Positions 35,847 through 43,622 of a stretch of DNA of 64,000 bases are shown piece after piece. The notes beneath the pieces are model-generated. The model was given only the letters and a program-made list of their open reading frames with translations, was not told where the DNA came from and did no database searches. The position numbers were made by a program, and so were the translations under genes. Position 1 is the first letter of the stretch. The number at the start of each line of letters is the position of its first letter. Origin of the DNA: Burkholderia lata (GTDB lineage: Bacteria > Pseudomonadota > Gammaproteobacteria > Burkholderiales > Burkholderiaceae); assembly GCF_000012945.1 (NCBI RefSeq), contig NC_007509.1, positions 1,054,001-1,118,000 of the forward strand, in the 5' to 3' direction.

Positions 35847-37091
35847 TCAAATCACCTCGAAACGCAACCCCGCATGGCGAACCAGCCGCTCGATGTAGCG
35901 CGCGTCGAACATCGTCGCGGGCGTCCAGAAACCGCCGCCGCGGCCGGTCTTGACGCCGTCGCCAACGCAATCCAGAGCGAGACTGATCGCGGCCTGGCCG
36001 AGCATCTTGCCGGTGGAGCCGTAGCCCGGATCGCGGTCGCCGGTGACTTTCACGCGCAAGGTCTTTCCGTCGTCGGTACGGCCGAAGAAGCGCAGATCGT
36101 AGCGGCCGGCCAGCTGCGCCGCGGGGCTCGGCCCCTCGCCGGGCTTCGGCAGCAGGAAGCGCTCCATCAGGCTGCGCACCGGCTTGATGACGACACCCAC
36201 CATGAACGCGCCAAGGCCGGCCACCATCGTCACCGCGGTCAGGCGCCCCTTGAAGCCCGTGCCCGTCATCACCGCTTCGTCATACGTGAAGCGGCTGCCG
36301 TACGCGTTGCCGGCAAGCGCATTGGAGCGATGCACGACACGCTCGTTCACCGCCGCCATCACGAAGGGCGCGATCCATGCATCGAAGTCGCGATCGAATG
36401 CGGCGGACCGCACTGCATGCTGGCGCATCGTGAAGCCATGCCCCTTCGGGCACAGCGAATAAGGATCGAGCAGTTCCCGGCGCAAGGCCGGATCGGCCGC
36501 GGCCTCCCGGACGACGTTGATCACGCTCGCCACCGTGCCACCCGACGCGCCGCCCTTCAGCGTTTTCACCCGCATCTTCACCTGCGTGGCCGGCACACCC
36601 CACTGCTGCCGCGCCTGCTGCTGCAGGAAGAACACGCCCATGTCCGACGGCACCGAATCGAAGCCGCAGCAATGGACGATGCGTGCGCCGGATTGCCGGG
36701 CCGCGGGCTCGTACTTGTCGATCATCCGCTTGATCCACTGCGTCTCGCCGGTCAGGTCGCAGTAGTCGGTGCCGGTTTCCGCGCAGATCCTGACCAGCGG
36801 TTCCCCGTAAAGCGCGTAGGGGCCGACGGTGGACACGACCACCCGCGTCTGCGCGCAGAGCGCGCGAAGCTGCGCTTCGTCGGCCGCGTCGGCGACGATG
36901 ATCGGCACCGATTGCCCGGCCGCGCCCAGCGTGTCCCTGACCTGCCTGAGCTTCGCTTCGGAGCGGCCAGCGATGGCCCAGCGCAGCGTCTCGCCGGAGC
37001 CCGACAGGTACTCGGACAGGTAGCGGGCAAGGATCTGCCCGACGAAACTGGTGGCACCAAATACGACGAGATCGTGGGTCGGCCGGGTCAT
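35847..37091 (-). CDS. Saccharopine dehydrogenase-like NAD(P)-binding protein (trans-acting enoyl reductase type)
   Basis: A 414-aa protein with an N-terminal Rossmann domain: HDLVVFGATSFVGQILARYL (GxTxFxG) and WAIAGRSEAKLRQV. VVSTVGPYALYGEPLVRIC and YCDLTGETQWIKRMID match the saccharopine-dehydrogenase-like group related to mycobacterial trans-acting enoyl reductase (Rv2449c-like), which acts in lipid metabolism. Its stop lies 140 bases from a MerR gene; its start is 42 bases downstream of the ADC-family gene, so the two form an operon under the MerR-type promoter at 38127-38157. Confidence 0.88.
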   Translation of the reverse strand: MTRPTHDLVVFGATSFVGQILARYLSEYLSGSGETLRWAIAGRSEAKLRQVRDTLGAAGQSVPIIVADAADEAQLRALCAQTRVVVSTVGPYALYGEPLVRICAETGTDYCDLTGETQWIKRMIDKYEPAARQSGARIVHCCGFDSVPSDMGVFFLQQQARQQWGVPATQVKMRVKTLKGGASGGTVASVINVVREAAADPALRRELLDPYSLCPKGHGFTMRQHAVRSAAFDRDFDAWIAPFVMAAVNERVVHRSNALAGNAYGSRFTYDEAVMTGTGFKGRLTAVTMVAGLGAFMVGVVIKPVRSLMERFLLPKPGEGPSPAAQLAGRYDLRFFGRTDDGKTLRVKVTGDRDPGYGSTGKMLGQAAISLALDCVGDGVKTGRGGGFWTPATMFDARYIERLVRHAGLRFEVI

Positions 37092-37133
37092 GGGCGATTC
37101 CTTCGCGCGGGCGTGCCGCGGCGTTGCGTGGCG

Positions 37134-38051
37134 TCAGCGTTGCTTTCCGGGTTCATCGAAGGCCTTCAACGGGGTCGGCAGGTTCAGCACCAGTTGCGCA
37201 TCCTTCACCACGTCGAGACGCAGGATCGTGGATGCACCCAGCCCGTCGAGCAGCTGGCTCACCGGGCCGCCGTGCCGCACGAGCTCGACGTTGCGCGGCA
37301 GCAGGCGCTGGGCGAACGATAGCGCATTCGTCTGCACCGATGTCTGGTGCCATTCGCCGTCGATGCGATTGATCATCGTCGACGTGCCCATGTGCGACTG
37401 CGACGCGACGTCGGTCAACTCGGGCATCGGCACGCTCAGGCTCACGTCCGGCCGGCCGCCCGGGCCGGCAATGCGGGCGCTGGCGGTGGCACCGAGGTTC
37501 ACGTCGATATCGGCGAGCCACTTGGGCAACTGATAGCCATGCACGCCGCGCACCCGCGCGATTTCCGTGGTGACCGGCAGCGCCAGCACGTGCGCGAAGA
37601 AGCTCCGGCGCCGCATCGAGTCGATCAGCTCGAGCGCGTGCGACCCCGTCGCGCCGGGCCGCCGGATCACCACCGCGACCGACACCTCGTCATACGGATC
37701 GTTGTCACACACCGAATACGAGAAGAAGGTCAGCGCGACCAGCCCGTACCCGGGGAGCGCGCGCAGCGGCTCGAGCGGCACCGGCAGCGTGGTCCGCAGG
37801 CGTTCGAGCGGCGCAAGGAACAGCAGCTGAATGCTGCTGGAACGGTAGTAGAAATTCGGCGCCCAGGTCGGGCCGACCCTTGACGCAACCTGACGCTTCG
37901 GAATCCGACGGAAAAAGTCGATGTTCCCCGCCGCGGGATCGCGCGCCACCTCGTCGAGGTCGGGGTTCATCCGGAACCGGTCGTAATACCCGCCTTCGGG
38001 CACGTCAATCTTGTGTGGACCGAATTCGACCTGTGTAAACCGCCTGTCCAT
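37134..38051 (-). CDS. Acetoacetate decarboxylase-family protein
   Basis: A 305-aa protein. The central part has ADC-like segments: PLEPLRALPGYGLVALTFFS, DPYDEVSVAVVI, HVLALPVTTEIARVRGVHGY and LPKWLADIDV, the last containing a Lys at the place where acetoacetate decarboxylase keeps its Schiff-base lysine (known enzymes are about 245 aa, so this is longer). Activity on beta-keto acids is plausible but unproven. It is the first gene of an operon with the saccharopine-dehydrogenase-like gene, led by a MerR-type promoter. Confidence 0.8.
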   Translation of the reverse strand: MDRRFTQVEFGPHKIDVPEGGYYDRFRMNPDLDEVARDPAAGNIDFFRRIPKRQVASRVGPTWAPNFYYRSSSIQLLFLAPLERLRTTLPVPLEPLRALPGYGLVALTFFSYSVCDNDPYDEVSVAVVIRRPGATGSHALELIDSMRRRSFFAHVLALPVTTEIARVRGVHGYQLPKWLADIDVNLGATASARIAGPGGRPDVSLSVPMPELTDVASQSHMGTSTMINRIDGEWHQTSVQTNALSFAQRLLPRNVELVRHGGPVSQLLDGLGASTILRLDVVKDAQLVLNLPTPLKAFDEPGKQR

Positions 38052-38126
38052 GTTCGTCGCCTCTCGTCGATGATCGACCGTGGCAGGCAACACCCGATGC
38101 CCGCTGACTCACTGCCGTCAGCAAGC

Positions 38127-38157
38127 ACTCTAAGATTTAAGTCAACTTTAAGGTCAA
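38127..38157 (-). promoter_or_regulatory. MerR-type promoter (19-bp spacer) of ADC-family operon
   Basis: Minus strand: TTGACC (38157-38152), 19-base spacer, TAGAGT (38132-38127). The spacer has TTAAAGTTGACTTAA, a dyad-like element similar to those in the two other MerR-type promoters here. The -10 is identical to that at 38721. Confidence 0.8.
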
Positions 38158-38227
38158 GGCCCCGAGTAGAGGGGCACGTCGGATTGCGTCCGGGCAACCG
38201 GCAGGCGCTCGCCGTGCCCGTGTCGGA

Positions 38228-38677
38228 TCATTTGGCGGTCGTGCGACGGTTCTTGCCGGGTGTCAACGCCTCGCCCGGATTGCGCAACCGGTCCATCACC
38301 CAGCGCGTCCGCTCCGAGCAGTTCAGTTCGGTCGGCCGGTTCTTGATGCTGTCGATCGCGACGAGCAGTTGCGCCTTGTTCTCCTTGAGGCGCTTCTGCA
38401 TCGCGTCGATCTCGGCGACTTTCCGTTCGAGCGCATCCACCAGTCCGTCATGCTGCCAGTTGCCGGCTTTCACCGGCAGCAGATGGCGAATCTGCTCCAG
38501 CGAGAACCCGGCGCTCTGCGCGCCGGCGATGATCTCGAGCATCCACACCGCATCGTCGCCGTAGTCGCGATACCCATTCGAGCCGCGCTCGACAGCCGTG
38601 AGCAGCCCTTCCGCCTCGTAGAAACGGATCCGCGATGCCGTCAGGCCACTGAGCTTCGCGAGCTCCCCAATTCTCAT
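38228..38677 (-). CDS. MerR-family transcriptional regulator
   Basis: A 149-aa MerR regulator starting MRIGELAKLSGLTASRIRFY, with the second helix EAEGLLTAVERGSNGYRDY, a coiled dimer helix (VDALERKVAEIDAMQKRLKE) and one Cys (ELNCSERTRW). It is divergent from the alpha/beta hydrolase, with a MerR-type promoter between them pointing at the hydrolase. It and the MerR protein at 35219 look like paralogues. Confidence 0.92.
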   Translation of the reverse strand: MRIGELAKLSGLTASRIRFYEAEGLLTAVERGSNGYRDYGDDAVWMLEIIAGAQSAGFSLEQIRHLLPVKAGNWQHDGLVDALERKVAEIDAMQKRLKENKAQLLVAIDSIKNRPTELNCSERTRWVMDRLRNPGEALTPGKNRRTTAK

Positions 38678-38695
38678 ACCTGCCTCGCCAGCGTA

Positions 38696-38726
38696 TTGAC
38701 ATTAAACCTAACTTTAAACCTAGAGT
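38696..38726 (+). promoter_or_regulatory. MerR-type promoter (19-bp spacer) of hydrolase gene
   Basis: TTGACA (38696-38701), 19-base spacer, TAGAGT (38721-38726). The spacer, TTAAACCTAACTTTAAACC, contains ACTTTAA as in the other two MerR-type promoters. It lies in the 166-base gap between the divergent MerR gene and the hydrolase. Confidence 0.82.
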
Positions 38727-38843
38727 AAGCGCATCGCCAAGGCAGGCTGACGGCCGAAGCGCCTCATACGCAGCGCCGGCCTGGCGACCCTCGCAACCGG
38801 CAGGACCGCACGGATCGATATCGCCCACCGAACAGGAGCAGAC

Positions 38844-39674
38844 ATGGGATACGTCACAACGAAGGATGGCGTCGACATCTTCTACAAGGACTGGGGGCCG
38901 CGCGACGCCCAGGTGATCTTCTTTCATCATGGCTGGCCGCTCAGCGCCGACGACTGGGATGCGCAGATGCTCTTCTTCCTCGCACAGGGCTATCGCGTGA
39001 TCGCGCATGACCGTCGCGGCCACGGGCGCTCCAGCCAGGTGTGGGACGGTCATGACATGGATCACTACGCGGACGACGTCGCCGCGGTCGTGAATCACCT
39101 CGGCGTGCAAGGCGCCGTCCATGTCGGCCATTCAACCGGCGGCGGCGAGGTCATCCACTACGTCGCCCGCCACAGCGAAGAACGCGTCGCCAAGGCCGTG
39201 CTGATCAGCGCGGTTCCGCCGCTGATGGTCAAGACGGACAGCAATCCGGGCGGCTTGCCGAAAGCGGTGTTCGACGACCTCCAGGCGCAACTCGCGGCGA
39301 ACCGCGCGCAGTTCTACTACGACGTGCCGGCCGGCCCGTTCTACGGCTACAACCGCGACGGCGCGAAGCCGTCGCAAGGCGTCATCTGGAACTGGTGGCG
39401 GCAAGGCATGATGGGCAGCGCGAAGGCCCACTACGACGGCATCGTCGCGTTCTCGCAGACCGACTTCACCGAAGACCTGAAAGGCACCACGATCCCCGTT
39501 CTCGTGATGCATGGCGACGACGACCAGATCGTCCCGTATGCGGATTCCGGCCTCCTGTCGGCGAAGCTGGCGAGGAACAGCACGTTGAAGACGTATGCGG
39601 GCTTCCCGCATGGCATGCCCACGTCCAACGCCGAGACGATCAACGCCGATCTGCTCGCGTTCATCCGCAGCTGA
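38844..39674 (+). CDS. Alpha/beta hydrolase (cofactor-free chloroperoxidase-like)
   Basis: A 276-aa alpha/beta hydrolase with the nucleophile elbow GHSTGGGE (Ser97), the acid residue in MHGDDDQIVPY and the catalytic His in GFPHGMPT. FFHHGWPLSADDWDAQM and AHDRRGHGRS are typical of non-haem chloroperoxidases and related esterases/lactonases. It has no signal peptide, so it is cytoplasmic. Expression likely depends on the divergent MerR regulator through the 19-bp-spacer promoter. Confidence 0.92.
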   Translation: MGYVTTKDGVDIFYKDWGPRDAQVIFFHHGWPLSADDWDAQMLFFLAQGYRVIAHDRRGHGRSSQVWDGHDMDHYADDVAAVVNHLGVQGAVHVGHSTGGGEVIHYVARHSEERVAKAVLISAVPPLMVKTDSNPGGLPKAVFDDLQAQLAANRAQFYYDVPAGPFYGYNRDGAKPSQGVIWNWWRQGMMGSAKAHYDGIVAFSQTDFTEDLKGTTIPVLVMHGDDDQIVPYADSGLLSAKLARNSTLKTYAGFPHGMPTSNAETINADLLAFIRS

Positions 39675-39748
39675 ACGCCGACAACGCCAGCGCGGCCTTC
39701 AGGTGCCTTTGCGGCTGAAGGCCGTCTCCTACCCGCTCTCGAAACCGG

Positions 39749-40411
39749 CTAGTCGATCTCGCGGAGAAAACCGGGAACCGCTTCCCCGATCGATGCAAGA
39801 TAGGCGGCCATCGCACCGGCGACCTTGCGCACGGCGGGACGTGCCGTCATCCGTTCACGCCAAGCAAGCAGGCGCGGCGTTTCGTCCGTCATCGGTGCGC
39901 CCTTGCGCGCGCCGAACAACTGCGCCATGTAGAACGCAATGTCGGCGTAGGAATACGTTTCGGCCAGAAACTCGCGATCCGCCAGCACGCGCTCCATGCG
40001 CCGATAGTATTGGGCCGCTTCTGCACGCGCAGCCTGTGCCGCCGGATCGTCGGGCGTCTCCTCCAGCCCCATCAGCCGGACGACGTGCGGAAAATAGATC
40101 TCGTCGCTGCAGTGTTCGAGCTTACGCGCAATCGCGCGCGCCGCCGGGTGCGCCGGCCATAGCGCGGGATCGGGCTTCAGGTCCTCGAGATACTCGAAGA
40201 TCTGCGTGGAATCGAACAGATCCAGATCGCCGTCGATCAGCACCGGCACCTGCCGCTTCGGGTTGATGCGCAGCACATCCGGATGCCTGGGATCGTAGCC
40301 ACGCTGCTGGCTGAACGGCACCATCACCAACTCGAAGTCGATACCCTTCTCGTGTGCCGCAATCTCGACCTTCGCCCCGAACATGCTCAGCGGCCCGGAA
40401 ATGATCTTCAT
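39749..40411 (-). CDS. Glutathione S-transferase
   Basis: A 220-aa GST. The thioredoxin-like N-domain is MKIISGPLSMFGAKVEIAAH and ends with the QVPVLIDGDLDLFDSTQIFE glutathione-binding segment (cis-Pro and ESxxI-like, here DSTQI); the C-domain is all-helical with SYADIAFYMAQLF. The Ser near residue 9 may activate glutathione. GGGG lies 8 bases upstream of ATG 40411. It is divergent from a WYL regulator and probably controlled by it. Electrophile detoxification is the likely role. Confidence 0.93.
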   Translation of the reverse strand: MKIISGPLSMFGAKVEIAAHEKGIDFELVMVPFSQQRGYDPRHPDVLRINPKRQVPVLIDGDLDLFDSTQIFEYLEDLKPDPALWPAHPAARAIARKLEHCSDEIYFPHVVRLMGLEETPDDPAAQAARAEAAQYYRRMERVLADREFLAETYSYADIAFYMAQLFGARKGAPMTDETPRLLAWRERMTARPAVRKVAGAMAAYLASIGEAVPGFLREID

Positions 40412-40495
40412 CGTTTGATCCCCTGTGGTGTCATGCTGCGCAACCTGCGTCGATGAAACAGACCAGGAATGCGGCACAGCATAAGCCGTAAAACA

Positions 40496-40510
40496 TGACA
40501 CCTCATGTCA
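40496..40510. promoter_or_regulatory. Possible operator in GST/WYL regulator intergenic region
   Basis: TGACA (40496-40500), CCTCA, TGTCA (40506-40510) is a short palindrome 16 bases before the regulator's start. A further AGGTATTTGAGGT repeat follows (40510-40522). It may bind the divergent regulator. Confidence 0.45.
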
Positions 40511-40525
40511 GGTATTTGAGGTAAC

Positions 40526-41515
40526 GTGTCGCTCATGAAAGCGAGCCGCCTGTTGTCGATCATGATGATGCTGCAAGCGCGCGGCCGGATGACCGCACCG
40601 GCGCTCGCCGACGCGCTGGAAGTGTCCGAGCGCACGATCCTGCGCGACATCGACCAGCTCTCCACGGCCGGCGTGCCGATCTGGGGCGATCGCGGCCGCA
40701 ACGGCGGCTTTCAGTTGAGCGACGGCTGGCGCACCGATCTCACCGGGCTCACCGAGCACGAAGCGCATGCACTGATTCTGGCGGGCTTGCCGGGGCCGGC
40801 GAGCGAACTGGGCCTCGACGGCATGGCGACTTCCGCGCGGCTGAAGATGATCGCCAGCCTGCCGCCCGGCTCGCGCGAGCACGCCGATCGCGTCGCCAGC
40901 CGGCTGCATGTCGACACCGTCGATTGGTACCGGGCGCAGGAAACGCCGGCATTCCTGCGTGAAGTCGCCGATGCGGTGTGGGGTTCGTATCGTATCGACG
41001 TGAAGTATCAGAGCTGGAGCAGCGTGTCCCGCCGCGAACTCGAGCCGCTTGGCCTCGTGCTCAAAGGCGGCGCGTGGTACCTGGTTGCCAAGGTGGTCGG
41101 CAAGCCCGGCGCACTCACGTTCCGGCTCGCGAATATCCTCGAATTCGAGGCAACGCGCCGCCGCTTCAAGCGTCCCGCGCGATTCGACCTCGCGACGCAC
41201 TGGCGCGACGCGATGAGCCGGTACGAAACCGACCTCAATCGACTGACCGCCCATATCGCCGTGTCGCCGCGCGGCGAAACCTGGCTGGCCAACGCGCGGA
41301 TCAAGACCGAGCCGGCGTCGCGGGATACTGGCAGCGCGCAGGTACCGCCGGGATGGAAGGCATTCCTGATGCCGATCGAATCGATCGAGCACGGCGCGCG
41401 GAAACTGCTCGGGTACGGCGCACACGTGAAAATCCTCGGGCCGCAGGCGCTCAAGGATCAATTCATCGAAGCGTTATCGCAGATACAAGCGCTTTATCGA
41501 CCAAGCGACGATTGA
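40526..41515 (+). CDS. YafY-like HTH/WYL-domain regulator
   Basis: A 329-aa regulator with an HTH_11 domain at residues 5-60 (ASRLLSIMMMLQARGRMTAP, then ALEVSERTILRDIDQLS) and a WYL domain from about 150 to 225 (YRIDVKYQSWS, RELEPLGLVLKGGAWYLVAK), followed by a WCX-like tail. WYL domains bind small ligands or nucleic acids. The start may be GTG 40526 or ATG 40535; the GAGG at 40518-40521 fits the ATG better. Divergent from GST. Confidence 0.9.
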   Translation: MSLMKASRLLSIMMMLQARGRMTAPALADALEVSERTILRDIDQLSTAGVPIWGDRGRNGGFQLSDGWRTDLTGLTEHEAHALILAGLPGPASELGLDGMATSARLKMIASLPPGSREHADRVASRLHVDTVDWYRAQETPAFLREVADAVWGSYRIDVKYQSWSSVSRRELEPLGLVLKGGAWYLVAKVVGKPGALTFRLANILEFEATRRRFKRPARFDLATHWRDAMSRYETDLNRLTAHIAVSPRGETWLANARIKTEPASRDTGSAQVPPGWKAFLMPIESIEHGARKLLGYGAHVKILGPQALKDQFIEALSQIQALYRPSDD

Positions 41516-42324
41516 AGCGCGGCGCTGCCGTCGCGTGTGTCGAAGCGGTCGCGCACAGTCACCGCCCCGGTCGGCGTCATCGCGCTTGCACGCATGCGCT
41601 GCACAACCGGTTCGACGGTCATCAACCTCGTGAAGCCGGCCGGCACTCGCCCCCTGTTGGCGTGATCGAGCCGCGTGACTGCATCGGGCGTCCGGTGCAT
41701 ATCGATGCAATCCTGGCCGCTTCGTCAAGTGCATGTGTAGCCTGCCGCCGCGCCATCGAACGGTCAATTCCGGATTCCGAATATTTCCGTACATCGAAAG
41801 CGCCCACCCTTGCCCCTCCCGTTCGACACAGGGTAAATCCGCACGCCGCCGCCGGATTCGCCGCACTCGAATCGACACTTCGGAAACGCTCAATTGGCTT
41901 GCCGTTGACATGCTCTTACCCTGTCCGTCACGAATCGGATTCACTCGAATCCGGCGGACAGGCAGCAGCAAGCGACATCGGTTTCCCCTGATCAAGCGGC
42001 ACACGTTTCCTGCTCCCACAGGTCATCTTCACGGGCAAGGTGCGATGCCGCCAGTCAACCCGGTGCCGATTCCGTGACGTCTTCTTCCTGATCGCCGTTC
42101 CGGTTCGTCCGCGCGTGTACGCAAGCCGGCATGCGGCTCGGCCTCTCCCGATCGCCTGCCCGACGCGCACCCGCACGAAGCATGTCAAGCGAGCGCGACC
42201 GTCATCGGCGCGTGCCTGAAAAACGGGCTGCACCCTCGGTGTCGCGAGCAAGACCGTCGCGCCCGTGAGAACCCGGAAGGTCCGCCTGACAATAAAACCG
42301 ATACAACAAAGGTAAGGAGACAAC
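41516..42324. other. Long intergenic region, no supported gene
   Basis: About 800 bases between the WYL regulator and the MFS gene. Frames of 60-180 codons are open on both strands but are Arg-rich and motif-free, as expected for high-GC non-coding DNA. The last 30 bases carry AAGGAGA for the MFS start, preceded by an AT-rich stretch (about 42285-42312) that could be its promoter. It may hold an sRNA or a decayed gene; I see neither. Confidence 0.45.
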
Positions 42325-43611
42325 GTGAGTCAAGCAACGCCGCAGGCCCGAAGCCGTCTATTCGTCATCTTTCTATGTTTCCTGACGCTCGTAGCCGATG
42401 GCTACGATCTCATCGTCTACGGTGCAACCGTTCCGCATCTGCTGAGTGAACCCGGCTGGCACCTGAGCCCGGCCGGCGCGGGCATGATCGGCAGCTGGAC
42501 CCTGGTCGGCCTGATGGTCGGGCTGGCGGTGGCCGGCCCGCTGACCGACCGCATCGGCCGGCGTCGCCTGCTGATGACGGGCGTCCTGTGGTTTTCCGTC
42601 GGCTCGATCGTCTGTGCGCTTGCGACGTCGCCGACCTTCCTGGGCGCCGCCCGCTTCGTCACGGGCATCGGCATGGGCGGCGTCGTGCCGTCCGCGGTCG
42701 CGATGTCGGTCGAGTACGCCCCGAAGGGCCGACGCCAGTTGTACAACGCGCTCACGCTGACCGGCTATTCGGTGGGCGGCATCGTGAGTGCGCTGGTCGC
42801 CATCGCATTGCTGCACGAACATGGATGGCGCACGTTGTACGCGATCGGTGCGTTCTATGCGGTGATCCTGCCGGTGATGGCCTTCTTCCTGCCCGAATCG
42901 GTGGACTTCCTGGTCGATCGCGGCCGCGTCGACGAAGCGCGCACGCTCGCGGCCCGGTATTCGCTCGACTTCGACCAGATCCTGCAGGACAAGCAGGCAC
43001 AGCAAGCGTCGCAAGACGGCGCGCAAGCGGTACGCGGCTACCGGCTGGTGCTGTCCCGCGAATTCCGCACCACGGCGTTGCTGCTGGTGTTCATGACGTT
43101 CTGCGTCCAGGTGATCACCTACGGGCTCAACGCGTGGCTGCCGCAGTTGATGCGCTCGGCCGGCTATCCGCTCGGGTCGTCGCTGCAGTTCCTGCTGGTG
43201 ATGCAGTTCGGCGCGGTCGTCGGCATGCTCGGCGGCGCGTGGCTGGCCGACCGCCTCGGCTCTAAACGCGTGATGTTTCCGTTCCTTGTCATTGGTGCGC
43301 TGTCGCTGATCGCACTGAGCCAGAAGCTCGATTTCGCGTGGCTGATGCTCGCCGTGTTCGGCGCCGGGCTGGGTTCGATCGGCACCAGCAGCCTGATCTA
43401 CGGCTATATCGCCGCGCACTTCCCGACCGCGTGCCGCGGGTCGGCGCTGGGCGGCGCGCAGGCCATCGGGCGCTTCGGCTCGATCCTGGGCCCGATGATC
43501 GGCGGCTGGATCGTCGGCGCGAACCTCGGGCTGCACTGGAACTTCTATGCGTTCGCGATTCCCGCCATCATCGCGGCGACCGTCGTGCCGCTGATTCCGT
43601 CATCGCAATAA
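42325..43611 (+). CDS. MFS transporter, aromatic acid:H+ symporter (AAHS) family
   Basis: A 428-aa 12-helix MFS importer. The first helix has TLVADGYDLIVYGATVPHLL, the DGxD signature of AAHS aromatic-acid symporters (PcaK/BenK/MhpT); loop 2-3 has GPLTDRIGRRRLLM. GTG 42325 with AAGGAGA 4 bases before it is the start. It leads an apparent operon with GMC oxidoreductase (11 bases) and aldehyde dehydrogenase (29 bases), so the substrate is probably an aromatic or alicyclic acid or alcohol processed by those enzymes. Confidence 0.93.
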   Translation: MSQATPQARSRLFVIFLCFLTLVADGYDLIVYGATVPHLLSEPGWHLSPAGAGMIGSWTLVGLMVGLAVAGPLTDRIGRRRLLMTGVLWFSVGSIVCALATSPTFLGAARFVTGIGMGGVVPSAVAMSVEYAPKGRRQLYNALTLTGYSVGGIVSALVAIALLHEHGWRTLYAIGAFYAVILPVMAFFLPESVDFLVDRGRVDEARTLAARYSLDFDQILQDKQAQQASQDGAQAVRGYRLVLSREFRTTALLLVFMTFCVQVITYGLNAWLPQLMRSAGYPLGSSLQFLLVMQFGAVVGMLGGAWLADRLGSKRVMFPFLVIGALSLIALSQKLDFAWLMLAVFGAGLGSIGTSSLIYGYIAAHFPTACRGSALGGAQAIGRFGSILGPMIGGWIVGANLGLHWNFYAFAIPAIIAATVVPLIPSSQ

Positions 43612-43622
43612 GACACACCCTC

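Noticed and set aside
41474..42077. Long frames on both strands in the 800-base gap before the AAHS transporter
   Set aside because: Arg-rich, without motifs, and overlapping each other on opposite strands; typical of high-GC non-coding DNA.
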